This document shows, one piece after another, positions 7,335 to 14,411 of a DNA stretch of 46,719 nt (its first letter is position 1; each line of letters starts with the position of its first letter). Below the pieces are notes generated by a model. The model had not been told where the DNA came from. It worked only from the letters and a program-made list of their open reading frames with translations, and searched no databases. A program made the translations under genes and the position numbers. The stretch comes from Betaproteobacteria bacterium (GTDB lineage: Bacteria > Pseudomonadota > Gammaproteobacteria > Burkholderiales > SG8-41): NCBI GenBank assembly GCA_016868015.1, contig VGIF01000005.1:1-46719 (forward strand), given 5' to 3'.

Positions 7335-8079
7335 CGCGCCCGCCGCGATGCTCGAAGTGAAAGGGCTGCGCGTCGCCTATGGCGGCATCACTGCGGTGAA
7401 GGGCATCGACCTCATCGTGCGCGCGGGCGAACTCGTCACGCTGATCGGCGCCAATGGCGCGGGCAAAACCACCACGCTAAAGGCGTTGTCGGGCTTGTTG
7501 CGCCCCGCCGCCGGCAGCGTGCACTACAACGGGCAAGACATCACCGGCAAGCCGGCGTTTGAATTGGTGCGGCTGGGCATCGCGCTGGCGCCCGAAGGGC
7601 GCGGCGTGTTCCCGCGCCTCACCGTGGAAGAAAATTTGGAAATGGGCGCGTATGTGCGCGAAGGCAAAGGAAACCACAGGGACCACGGTAGCAAAACCGC
7701 CATCGCCGCCGATTGCGAACGCGCCTACACCACGTTCCCGCGTCTTGCCGAACGCCGCAAGCAACTTGCCGGCACGCTCTCCGGCGGCGAACAGCAAATG
7801 CTGGCGATTTCGCGCGCGCTGATGTGTCAACCCAAACTGTTGCTACTCGATGAGCCGAGCATGGGGCTCGCGCCGATCGTGGTGCAAACCATTTTCGCCA
7901 CCATCCGCGCGGTGGCGCGCGAGGGCGTAACGCTGTTGTTGATCGAACAAAACGCGCGGCTCGCGCTGCAGACTTGCGATCGCGGTTATGTGATGGAAAG
8001 CGGCACCATTACGTTGTCGGGCGAGGCCAAGGCGTTGTTGAACGACGAGCAGGTGCGACATGCGTATTTGGGCGAGTGA
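7327..8079 (+). CDS. livF: Branched-chain amino acid ABC transporter ATP-binding protein LivF
   Basis: A 250-residue ABC ATPase, second nucleotide-binding subunit of the importer. Walker A GANGAGKTTT, the LAPEGRGVFPRLTVEENLEMGA segment, signature LSGGEQQMLAISRAL and Walker B LLLLDEPSMGLAP are intact. The longest form starts at TTG 7327 and overlaps livG by 8 bases; an ATG at 7348 is also possible. An oddity is a short hydrophilic insertion (GNHRDHGSKT) at about residues 117-126, where relatives usually have a direct passage into the EIAADxERVY helix; see findings. The last gene of the operon. Confidence 0.93.
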   Translation: MSNAPAAMLEVKGLRVAYGGITAVKGIDLIVRAGELVTLIGANGAGKTTTLKALSGLLRPAAGSVHYNGQDITGKPAFELVRLGIALAPEGRGVFPRLTVEENLEMGAYVREGKGNHRDHGSKTAIAADCERAYTTFPRLAERRKQLAGTLSGGEQQMLAISRALMCQPKLLLLDEPSMGLAPIVVQTIFATIRAVAREGVTLLLIEQNARLALQTCDRGYVMESGTITLSGEAKALLNDEQVRHAYLGE

Positions 8080-8092
8080 TACGCAGTTATCG

Positions 8093-8119
8093 TAAGTATT
8101 TGATTTAATTGATATTTTT
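8093..8119 (-). repeat. IHF-site-like A/T-rich motif, copy A
   Basis: On the minus strand: A-tract, TATCAATTA, then AATCAA-ATAC-TTA, an exact match to WATCAANNNNTTR. It overlaps the stop codon of the DUF2214 gene and lies between convergent livF and DUF2214. Confidence 0.75.
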
Positions 8120-8573
8120 ATAGCCCAAATCCACGCGCCATCAGCACCGCGAATATCGGCAGCAGCACCAGCACATGGGCTTCGCGCAACACCCAGCGGC
8201 GTGCGCGCAGAACTTCGTCCGCTGCGGGCAACGCGCTGGCATCAAGCTTTAGGCGCTTACGCCAGCGCGCGAAAGCCAGCGTCGGCGGGCTCGACATCAA
8301 GCCGATCAGCACAAACGTTGCGACCTTCAACCAGAAAAAAATGTTGCCGCTGTAAAACGCAAAACCCTTCGCGCCCCAAAACGCGCGCGCCAATCCAGTC
8401 GCCAGCGCAGCCATCGCAAACGCGAAATACAAAGCGTCGTAAATACTCAGGCGCCGCACCGTCGCGGCGTTGATGTATTCCGGCTTGCACAACACCGCCT
8501 CACCAGCGAGGAACACCACCAGCAAAATAATCGATAGGTAGTGCAGCGCGGCGAGTATGGTGTCGGTGATCAT
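8118..8573 (-). CDS. DUF2214 family membrane protein
   Basis: A 151-residue integral membrane protein with four predicted hydrophobic helices: about residues 5-24 (ALHYLSIILLVVFLAGEAVL), 46-64, 78-96 and 130-148. The conserved early LHYLxxxxL and EAVLCKP segments and the later WLKVATFVLIGLMSSPPTL match the DUF2214 family, which has no assigned function. It is last in a minus-strand series behind the GFA and racemase genes, with 27 bases between it and the GFA gene. The stop codon is part of repeat copy A. Confidence 0.8.
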   Translation of the reverse strand: MITDTILAALHYLSIILLVVFLAGEAVLCKPEYINAATVRRLSIYDALYFAFAMAALATGLARAFWGAKGFAFYSGNIFFWLKVATFVLIGLMSSPPTLAFARWRKRLKLDASALPAADEVLRARRWVLREAHVLVLLPIFAVLMARGFGL

Positions 8574-8600
8574 AGACCAAGAGATTGATTCACAAGCGGG

Positions 8601-8993
8601 TTAATCCAAGGTCCCCGCGGCCACGGCTTTTTCCCACTCGCGGCCGTTAAACGGCTTGATGGTTATCGACGCTACGGTGCCGACATCAAGACAGCGTGCA
8701 TTGACGCTATAGCCGTCCGGGTGCGAACGCGGCACATAAAACGATTTGATGCCGCACACCGAGCAAAACAAGTGCTTGGCGGTATTGGTGTTAAAGCCAT
8801 AGTTCGTCAGCACCTCTCCGCCCGCGAGTAATTTGAAACGATCGGCGGGCACGATCAGATGCAGGTAGCCGCTTTTACTGCATATCGTGCAATTGCAATC
8901 GGACACCTCCAACGCCGCCGGCGCCAGCACTTCGAAGCGCACGCGGCCGCAGTGGCAGCCGCCCGTATGCGTGACCAACTCGGTCGCGTTCAT
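8601..8993 (-). CDS. GFA family zinc protein (glutathione-dependent formaldehyde-activating enzyme-like)
   Basis: A 130-residue cytosolic protein of the GFA/CENP-V fold. Zinc-binding cysteine clusters are visible: GGCHCGRVRFEV (about residues 9-20), CNCTICSKSGYL (about 34-45) and LFCSVCGIKSFY (about 79-90). Several members have been described as glutathione-dependent formaldehyde-activating enzymes (Gfa), but most are uncharacterised. I start at the ATG at 8993, which places the CxC motif where the family has it; a longer reading leftwards would only translate the racemase gene in the wrong frame. One base separates it from the upstream racemase stop, so the two are co-transcribed. Confidence 0.88.
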   Translation of the reverse strand: MNATELVTHTGGCHCGRVRFEVLAPAALEVSDCNCTICSKSGYLHLIVPADRFKLLAGGEVLTNYGFNTNTAKHLFCSVCGIKSFYVPRSHPDGYSVNARCLDVGTVASITIKPFNGREWEKAVAAGTLD

Positions 8994-8994
8994 T

Positions 8995-9693
8995 TCACAT
9001 CTCCGATAGCGCCCACGCGGCTGCCGCCTCGGCATGGATGCGCGTTGTATCGAACAGCGGCACCACGGCATCTTCTTGCGCGACCAGCAGCGAAATTTCC
9101 GTACAGCCCAAGATGATGGCCTGCGCGCCCTGCGCGACGAGTTGCGCCATGATGCCGCGATAAGCCTCGCGCGAGGCATCGAGTATTTTGCCGTGGCACA
9201 GTTCGTCGTAAATCACGCGGTGCACGGTTTCACGCTCGCGCTCGCCGGGCACCAGCACGTGCAGGCCGTGCCGTTGGCGCAAGCGTTCCTTGTAAAAATC
9301 TTGCTCCATGGTAAAGCGCGTGCCGAGCAAACCCACTTGACTAACGCCCGCCTGCTTGATCGCCTGCGCGGTCGGATCGGCGATATGCAGCAGCGGAATA
9401 TTCACCGCGGCTTCTATCGCCGGCGCCACCTTGTGCATGGTGTTGGTGCACAACACCAGGCCCTCGGCGCCCGCGGCTTGCAAGGCGCGCGCCGCATGTG
9501 CCAACCGTTGACCCGCTGCCGCCCAATCGCCTTGGTGCTGCAACTGTTCGATCTCGTGAAAATCGACGCTGTAGAGCACGAGCCGCGCCGAATGCAGCCC
9601 GCCCAGTCTCGCCTGCACCGCTTCGTTGATGTGACGGTAATACGGCACGGTGGATTCCCAGCTCATGCCGCCCAGCAGACCGAGGGTTTTCAC
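8995..9693 (-). CDS. Aspartate/glutamate racemase family protein
   Basis: A 232-residue protein of the cofactor-independent Asp/Glu racemase family (YgeA-like). The opening KTLGLLGGMSWESTVPYYRHIN, the first catalytic cysteine in LVLCTNTMHK (about residue 82) and the second in IILGCTEISLL (about 197) are all present, so the two-base racemisation mechanism is possible. Length is normal. It sits between two GFA-family genes, 1 base from one and 27 from the other, forming a compact minus-strand operon. Substrate specificity (Asp, Glu or another amino acid) cannot be read from the sequence. Confidence 0.9.
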   Translation of the reverse strand: MKTLGLLGGMSWESTVPYYRHINEAVQARLGGLHSARLVLYSVDFHEIEQLQHQGDWAAAGQRLAHAARALQAAGAEGLVLCTNTMHKVAPAIEAAVNIPLLHIADPTAQAIKQAGVSQVGLLGTRFTMEQDFYKERLRQRHGLHVLVPGERERETVHRVIYDELCHGKILDASREAYRGIMAQLVAQGAQAIILGCTEISLLVAQEDAVVPLFDTTRIHAEAAAAWALSEM

Positions 9694-9720
9694 CGCTACA
9701 CGCCGCGCGATTGCAGAAGG

Positions 9721-10155
9721 TTAAACCAGTGCCGTCATCGGCGTCCAGCGCGACTCGCGCCGTGCGATGCGTTGCTCGGTGGCCTCGCCGTCCAGATGGG
9801 TCGCCGCCGCGCCGGGCAGACCTGCCGGTTGCGCGCGCAGCGCGCGCAGGTTAATGATGCCGCACGCGCCGCGCGCGGTTTGCATTTGCACGCCCAGGTA
9901 CACACCGCAGTGCTCGCACAACAAAAAATCCGCTGTGCGCGAGCCGAAACGATATCGCCGCAGCGCCTGCGCATCGCGCACTTCAAACGTAAGCTCGCCG
10001 TTGACGTCCGAGGTCGTGGTGGCGCCATGCGCGCGGCAAAAACCGCACTGGCATTCGCGCACGCTCCAACTCGCGGGCGCCAGCGCGGTGCGATATTCGA
10101 AAGCGAGCGCGCCGCAGTGGCAGCCGCCGAGGTACGGGATTAGCGCGTTTGTCAT
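9721..10155 (-). CDS. GFA family zinc protein, second copy
   Basis: A 144-residue member of the same GFA/CENP-V fold as the gene at 8601, but clearly divergent from it. Cysteine clusters are GGCHCGALAFEY (about residues 10-21), ECQCGFCRAHGA (about 34-45) and LLCEHCGVYLGV (about 78-89). It is probably the first gene of the operon GFA-racemase-GFA-DUF2214. The presence of two non-identical GFA proteins around a racemase suggests a shared small-molecule pathway, but no substrate can be named. Confidence 0.85.
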   Translation of the reverse strand: MTNALIPYLGGCHCGALAFEYRTALAPASWSVRECQCGFCRAHGATTTSDVNGELTFEVRDAQALRRYRFGSRTADFLLCEHCGVYLGVQMQTARGACGIINLRALRAQPAGLPGAAATHLDGEATEQRIARRESRWTPMTALV

Positions 10156-10247
10156 CGTTCACCTCGCAGGGGTTGGACCGCTGAGCGCATTGTGCGCCAT
10201 GTGCCAGCGCCCGCAAGGGACCGCTGGCCATCTGGGCATGACACGCA

Positions 10248-10275
10248 TAACTTTTTGATTTAATTGATAATTTTT
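10248..10275 (-). repeat. IHF-site-like A/T-rich motif, copy B
   Basis: Minus-strand reading gives A-tract, TTATCAATTA, then AATCAA-AAAG-TTA (exact WATCAANNNNTTR). It lies about 100 bases after the MOSC gene stop and about 92 bases upstream of the second GFA gene. The rest of the 219-base gap between those genes shows no gene. Confidence 0.7.
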
Positions 10276-10374
10276 AGGCTGAGTTGTTCCGGCGGACGCG
10301 CCAACCGGGCTCGGCGTGCGCGCGGTGGCGGCTTGCCGCTCTCGCGTGTTGGTGATGGTGTTATGGGCGCGCAC

Positions 10375-10917
10375 TTACACCGCTTCGAGCCGGCAATGTG
10401 GCAACGCGGGCAGCTCGACTTCGATAGCGTCGCCCGCGCGCACCTCGCCGCCCGCTATCACGATACCCATCACGCCCGCCTTGCGGACCAGCGTGCCGTC
10501 GGGCGCGCGCTCCAGCACCGCCGCCATCAAGCCTTTGCGAAATTTATCGAGCTGATAACACGGGTTGCGCAGGCCGGTGATTTGAACCACCGCGGCTGCG
10601 CCCAGGTGCAGCCGCGCGCCGGTGGGCAGCGCCAGCAGATCGAGCGCTTCGGTGGTGATGTTTTCGCCCAACTGGCCGGCGCCGATATTGAAGCCACGCG
10701 GCGCGAGTTCGTCGAACAACTCGCGATGCATCAGATGCACCTGGCGCAAATTGGGTTGCGTGGCATCGCGCGCCACGCGCGAACGGTGCCTCACCGTCAC
10801 GCCGCTGTGCGCATCCCCCGCCACGCCCACGCCGCGCACCAGCGTGATGAAAATCGCGGGCGTTTTGCAAAAATGGTGCGCGGGGCTGGCGCTAACGGCA
10901 ATCACACGGGCTGACAT
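10375..10917 (-). CDS. MOSC domain-containing protein
   Basis: A 180-residue protein that is essentially a single MOSC (molybdenum cofactor sulfurase C-terminal) domain. Characteristic features are the early GVAGDAHSGVTVRHRSR, the QVHLMHRELFDEL segment, GQLGENITTEAL and the conserved cysteine in ITGLRNPCYQLDKF (about residue 119), followed by GVMGIVIAGGEV. MOSC proteins handle sulfur or oxygen transfer in molybdenum-cofactor chemistry; stand-alone ones of this YiiM-like type are linked to detoxification of N-hydroxylated compounds. No other Moco gene is in the window. It has no close operon partner. Confidence 0.88.
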   Translation of the reverse strand: MSARVIAVSASPAHHFCKTPAIFITLVRGVGVAGDAHSGVTVRHRSRVARDATQPNLRQVHLMHRELFDELAPRGFNIGAGQLGENITTEALDLLALPTGARLHLGAAAVVQITGLRNPCYQLDKFRKGLMAAVLERAPDGTLVRKAGVMGIVIAGGEVRAGDAIEVELPALPHCRLEAV

Positions 10918-10985
10918 GAGGCGCGACTTTCAGAGGCTACGGCGCGCAGTCTAGCGCGGCTTGCCCTTACTCCTTTGGATTAACA

Positions 10986-11012
10986 TAACTTATTGATTTT
11001 ATTGATATTTTT
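10986..11012 (-). repeat. IHF-site-like A/T-rich motif, copy C
   Basis: Minus-strand reading gives AAAAA, TATCAATAA, then AATCAA-TAAG-TTA (exact WATCAANNNNTTR). It begins 6 bases after the ogt stop codon. Confidence 0.75.
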
Positions 11013-11018
11013 ATTTTG

Positions 11019-11518
11019 CTATGGCGTCAAGCAAAACTCGCGCGCGGCAGCGGCCTCCAGGCCCAGCAACGCCTGCTTGCGCGCCATGCCGCCGGCGTAT
11101 CCGGTGAGGTCCCCGTTGGCGCCGATCACGCGATGGCAAGGAATCACAATCGAAATCGGATTACGCCCGTTGGCCGCGCCGACTGCGCGCGATGCGGTCG
11201 GTTTGCCAAAGCGCCGTAATTCTCGGTCACGCCGTACGGAATTTTTTGCAGCGCGCGCCACACCACGCGCTGAAACTCGGTGCCCGCCGGTTCGACCGCG
11301 ATGTCGAACGCCTGGCGATCACCCGCGAAATATTCGTCGAGTTGTAGTCGGATGCGTACGATCAGTCTGGCGTCCGCGCGGTGCCGCCATGCGGGATCGA
11401 TCGCCGGATAATATTTTTCACCGACGAAATGCAAGCCTGTTAACGCATGATCGTTGGCGGTCAACAGCATTTTGCCCAAGGGGCTGTCGTAATAGTCACA
11501 ATAGGTAATCTGGTCCAT
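11019..11518 (-). pseudogene. ogt: Methylated-DNA-[protein]-cysteine S-methyltransferase, frameshifted
   Basis: Two adjacent reading frames together encode one O6-methylguanine methyltransferase. The first, from ATG 11518, gives MDQITYCDYYDSPLGKM through [23 protein letters not shown]; the second, ending at 11019, gives [18 protein letters not shown], then [15 protein letters not shown] with the methyl-accepting cysteine in PCHRV and LTGYAGG. The break is near 11210-11220, just after the YG of PYGVTENYG. About 4 residues of the usual LARR-type spacer are also missing, so the lesion looks like a deletion of about 10-13 bases rather than a single-base slip. It lies 2 bases after the Ada/AlkA gene, so it was probably co-transcribed for alkylation repair. 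A sequencing error remains possible. Confidence 0.8.
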
Positions 11519-11520
11519 GG

Positions 11521-12957
11521 TTACTCCTTTAGTGAGTGCCACAGGTGCATCACCGCGTAGCCGCGCCACGGCCGCCATGCCTCGGCGCGGGCCAGCACGC
11601 GCTTGGCGTTGGTTTCGTTCATCGCCTTCATCACGCCGTAATCGATATGCGGGAAGGCGTCGGGCCACGCCAGCGCGCGCATCGCGATGTATTGCGCCGT
11701 CCACTCGCCGATGCCGGGAATTTGCTTAAGCGCCATAAGCGTGGCCTCGACATCAGCCGATGGGTCGAGTGTTAAGCGCTGGTCCGCGACCGCCTGCGCC
11801 AAGGCGCGGATGGTTTTAGCGCGCGTGGCGATAATGCCGAGCTTAGCGATGTCATCGATGCTGCGCTCGGCTATTGCTGGCGCCGGCGGAAACACGCGCT
11901 GCAATTCGGCATAAGGCGTTTGCACGCTGTCACCAAACGCCGCGGCGAAGCGCCCCGCCAGGGTGGTCGCCGCGCGCACGGTGATTTGCTGCCCCAGCAC
12001 CGCGCGCACCGCCAGTTCGAAGCCGTCGAATGCGCCCGGCAGCCGCAGGCCGGCGTTGGGCTTGGCCCACGGCCCCAGCGCCGCGGCGATCTGCTGCGGC
12101 TGGCACGACAAATCGAACACGCGTTTTACCCGCGCCAACACTTGCGGCAGCACTTTGGCCAAGGTCGCCGCCACGCGCACTTGCAACAACGCGTTGGTTT
12201 TGTGTTGCAGCACCTCGATCCAGCCGGTGTGCACTGCGCCGGCGTCGGCAATGGCGAGTGTGCGGCGATACGCTTGTTTATGCACGTTTTCCACCAGCGT
12301 TACACTGCGCGCCGCCAGAAACGCGAGCAGCCGCGCCCAATCGAGCGGCGGCCGGTACGCCAACTCAAACGCAAAATCGTCACGCAGCGCAACGCGCGGC
12401 GCGCGCTTGCGCAAATCCGACGGCGACAAGCGGTAGCGTTCGCGAAACAAGGCGTTAAACCGCCGCAGGCTTTGAAAACCGCTGGCAAACGCCACGTCCG
12501 TGGCCGACATCGCGGTGTCGGTCAACAACCGCTTGGCAAGCAGCAAGCGTTGCGTTTGCGCGAACGCCACCGGCGCCACGCCGAACTGCGCCTCGAACAC
12601 GCGGCGCAGATGGCGGTCGGTCACGTTAAGTTGCGCCGCGATATGGGCAAGCCCATTGCCCGAGGCGATACCATCCTCGATCAAACTCGCCGCGGCTTGC
12701 GCCAAGCGCTGGCTGGCATCGACGCTGGCGTTGCCCGGCGCGAGTTCCGGCCGGCAACGCAGGCACGGCCGAAACCCCGCACCCTCCGCCGCCGCGGCAC
12801 TGCCGAAAAAACGGCAATGTTCGCGCTTGGGCACGCGCGCGCTGCATACCGGCCGGCAATAAATGCCGGTCGAAGTGACGCCGGTGAAAAAGCGCCCGTC
12901 GAAACGCGCGTCGTGGCTTTTCACCGCCTGATAACAGCTTTGCTGATCGAGCACCAT
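11521..12957 (-). CDS. Ada/AlkA fusion: DNA-3-methyladenine glycosylase with Ada-type regulator
   Basis: A 478-residue three-part protein of alkylation-damage repair. Residues about 1-75 form an Ada-type zinc domain with Cys34, Cys38, Cys65 and Cys68 (YCRPVC and FRPCLRC); in Ada the first of these accepts methyl groups from phosphotriesters. Residues about 85-190 are an AraC-type helix-turn-helix region (TDRHLRRVFEAQFG, SATDVAFASGFQSLRRF). The rest is AlkA: the N-terminal AlkA domain, then the HhH-GPD region with VLGQQITVRAA, LKQIPGIGEWTAQYIAM and the catalytic aspartate in FPHIDYG (about D439). It excises alkylated bases and probably activates its own operon. I start at ATG 12957, which begins the Ada domain in register; a longer N-terminal reading would translate repeat DNA. 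Confidence 0.92.
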   Translation of the reverse strand: MVLDQQSCYQAVKSHDARFDGRFFTGVTSTGIYCRPVCSARVPKREHCRFFGSAAAAEGAGFRPCLRCRPELAPGNASVDASQRLAQAAASLIEDGIASGNGLAHIAAQLNVTDRHLRRVFEAQFGVAPVAFAQTQRLLLAKRLLTDTAMSATDVAFASGFQSLRRFNALFRERYRLSPSDLRKRAPRVALRDDFAFELAYRPPLDWARLLAFLAARSVTLVENVHKQAYRRTLAIADAGAVHTGWIEVLQHKTNALLQVRVAATLAKVLPQVLARVKRVFDLSCQPQQIAAALGPWAKPNAGLRLPGAFDGFELAVRAVLGQQITVRAATTLAGRFAAAFGDSVQTPYAELQRVFPPAPAIAERSIDDIAKLGIIATRAKTIRALAQAVADQRLTLDPSADVEATLMALKQIPGIGEWTAQYIAMRALAWPDAFPHIDYGVMKAMNETNAKRVLARAEAWRPWRGYAVMHLWHSLKE

Positions 12958-13007
12958 GGCGGCATTATGCGCCGTGTGCGCCGCCGCTACTGGCCGTTTT
13001 CGGACAT

Positions 13008-13035
13008 GGGGACGGCGAAATTCGCGTCCGTCCCC
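13008..13035. repeat. GC-rich inverted repeat
   Basis: Arms GGGGACGG (13008-13015) and CCGTCCCC (13028-13035) enclose a nested GCGAA/TTCGC pair. It lies in the 128-base gap between the Ada/AlkA start and the TldE-like stop and resembles a REP-type hairpin. Confidence 0.7.
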
Positions 13036-13057
13036 TTCAACCAAGCTCAGGACAGGC

Positions 13058-13080
13058 TTCGACAGGCTCAGGACGAACGG
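13058..13080. repeat. TTCGACAGGCTCAGGACGAA-type dispersed repeat
   Basis: This sequence, preceded by a partial tandem copy (AAGCTCAGGACAGGC at 13043-13057), resembles a short intergenic repeat that recurs in many bacterial genomes. It directly follows the GC-rich hairpin and ends 5 bases before the TldE-like stop codon. Only one full copy is in the window. Confidence 0.55.
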
Positions 13081-13085
13081 AGAAG

Positions 13086-14411
13086 CTAAAGCGTAAACGT
13101 CAACGCCGAGAGCAACGCGCCCGGCGCGCGCACGCTGCCGGTCGAACGCGCGCCGTAAGTGCCGGCATCGAGGATAAAGTCGCGCTCGTCGGTGAGCGCT
13201 TCAAGCGCATTCCCGAGCAGCGTGTAGACCGTATCGTCAAAGCGCATCACATTAAGCGGCGCGACGATTTCGCCGCGCTCGACCCAAAACGTGGCGAAGC
13301 GCGTCATGCCGGTGATGCGCCCGGCCGCGCGGTCGGAGTAATTCAGATACCACAGGTTGTTGACGTAAACACCGGTGTCCAGGCGCTTGAGCACGTCGTT
13401 TAACGCCAAATCGCCTGCGGCGAGATCGAGCGATTCCGGCGCCTCGCTGTCGGCCGCGCCGTTGGTGGCGACGCCGTACTCCTTGGCCGAGCGCGGCGAC
13501 ACCAAACAATCGGCGAGCCGCCCGCGTTCGATCAGCGTGACGCCGTCGGGTTTGACGTAACCCGCCGTCTGAAAATTCGCCGCCACGCCCTCGCGCGTGT
13601 TTTCGCTCAGTGTGACGCGCTCGGACAAGGCTGCGCCTTGTTCGAGCATGCGCAGCAGCGGCGTGTGCTTGGTGCGCTGGCTTTTTAATCCAAAGCCGCC
13701 CCAGGTGAGCATGCCGAGAATTTCGGACAACGCCGCCGGCGCGAGATAGGCGCGGTAGCGGCCGGGGGAAATGGTGCGCGGTGGGCGCGACAACGCCGCC
13801 AGTTCGGCGCGCGCGGTATCGACCTTGCGCGCGAAGTCCGCGGCGTTCCACTCGAAACCCGCATAACCGGTTTTCACCGCCTTGTCGCCCGCCAGATAAA
13901 AACTCCAGTCGGCGTTAAAGGTGTGGCTCGCGTACCAATTGCGTTGGCCGAGCGAATTGGCAAAGCCGCGGTAAATGCCGCCAGCGGCGTAAATGCCGAC
14001 TAGGTCCGCGCCGCGGCCGGCATCGATGAGCGCGTTGATCGCCGTGGCGCGGTCAGCGGGTAAACGATTGGCGCCGCTTTGCTGCGTCGATTGCACTTCA
14101 GTGGCGTAGAGCAAATGCGGATCGGCGGGCACCAGCGCCAAGCGTTCGCGATAGCGGGCTATCGCAGCCCGCAGGTGCTCGCGGTCGGCATCGAGATCGC
14201 CCGATAAGGTGAGCGTGCCACCGCAATGTTTGCCGCCGTGGATCAGATCGATCGACAACGCGCGCTGCTCCACCGAACCCGCCTGGCGTACCGCGCTTTT
14301 ATTCAGACGCACAAAATCCGAGTCTTCCGCCGCGAAGTTGGCGAGCGACACTTCGTCGCCACGCGTGAACAAGGCGAACGCGTCGGCCAGCGCAAAAAAG
14401 TAGTCTTGCAT
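13086..14411 (-). CDS. TldD/PmbA family metallopeptidase, TldE-like subunit
   Basis: A 441-residue member of the TldD/PmbA family that lacks the HExxxH motif, so it is the non-catalytic TldE/PmbA-like partner of the adjacent TldD-like gene. Family segments include FALFTRGDEVSLANFAAEDSDFVRLN near the N terminus, SPGRYRAYLAPAALSEILGML in the middle, NTREGVAANFQTAGYVKPDGVTLIERG, and the terminal GITGM/WVERGEIVAPLNVMRF blocks. TldD/TldE form a heterodimeric protease that processes modified peptides and unfolded proteins. The ATG at 14411 shares its A with the upstream TGA stop, which implies translational coupling and equal amounts of both subunits. Confidence 0.85.
   Translation of the reverse strand: MQDYFFALADAFALFTRGDEVSLANFAAEDSDFVRLNKSAVRQAGSVEQRALSIDLIHGGKHCGGTLTLSGDLDADREHLRAAIARYRERLALVPADPHLLYATEVQSTQQSGANRLPADRATAINALIDAGRGADLVGIYAAGGIYRGFANSLGQRNWYASHTFNADWSFYLAGDKAVKTGYAGFEWNAADFARKVDTARAELAALSRPPRTISPGRYRAYLAPAALSEILGMLTWGGFGLKSQRTKHTPLLRMLEQGAALSERVTLSENTREGVAANFQTAGYVKPDGVTLIERGRLADCLVSPRSAKEYGVATNGAADSEAPESLDLAAGDLALNDVLKRLDTGVYVNNLWYLNYSDRAAGRITGMTRFATFWVERGEIVAPLNVMRFDDTVYTLLGNALEALTDERDFILDAGTYGARSTGSVRAPGALLSALTFTL

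Noticed and set aside
8601-9179. Longer N-terminal extension of the first GFA gene
   Set aside because: The extra 62 codons only translate the racemase gene in another frame; the family start is at 8993.
9034-10143. 369-codon plus-strand frame across the racemase and second GFA gene
   Set aside because: It runs antisense through two genes and their intergenic gap; a real gene would not respect neither boundary.
11920-13089. 389-codon plus-strand open frame opposite the Ada/AlkA gene
   Set aside because: It overlaps the fusion gene on the other strand, is rich in Arg/His/Gln and lacks any recognisable motif.
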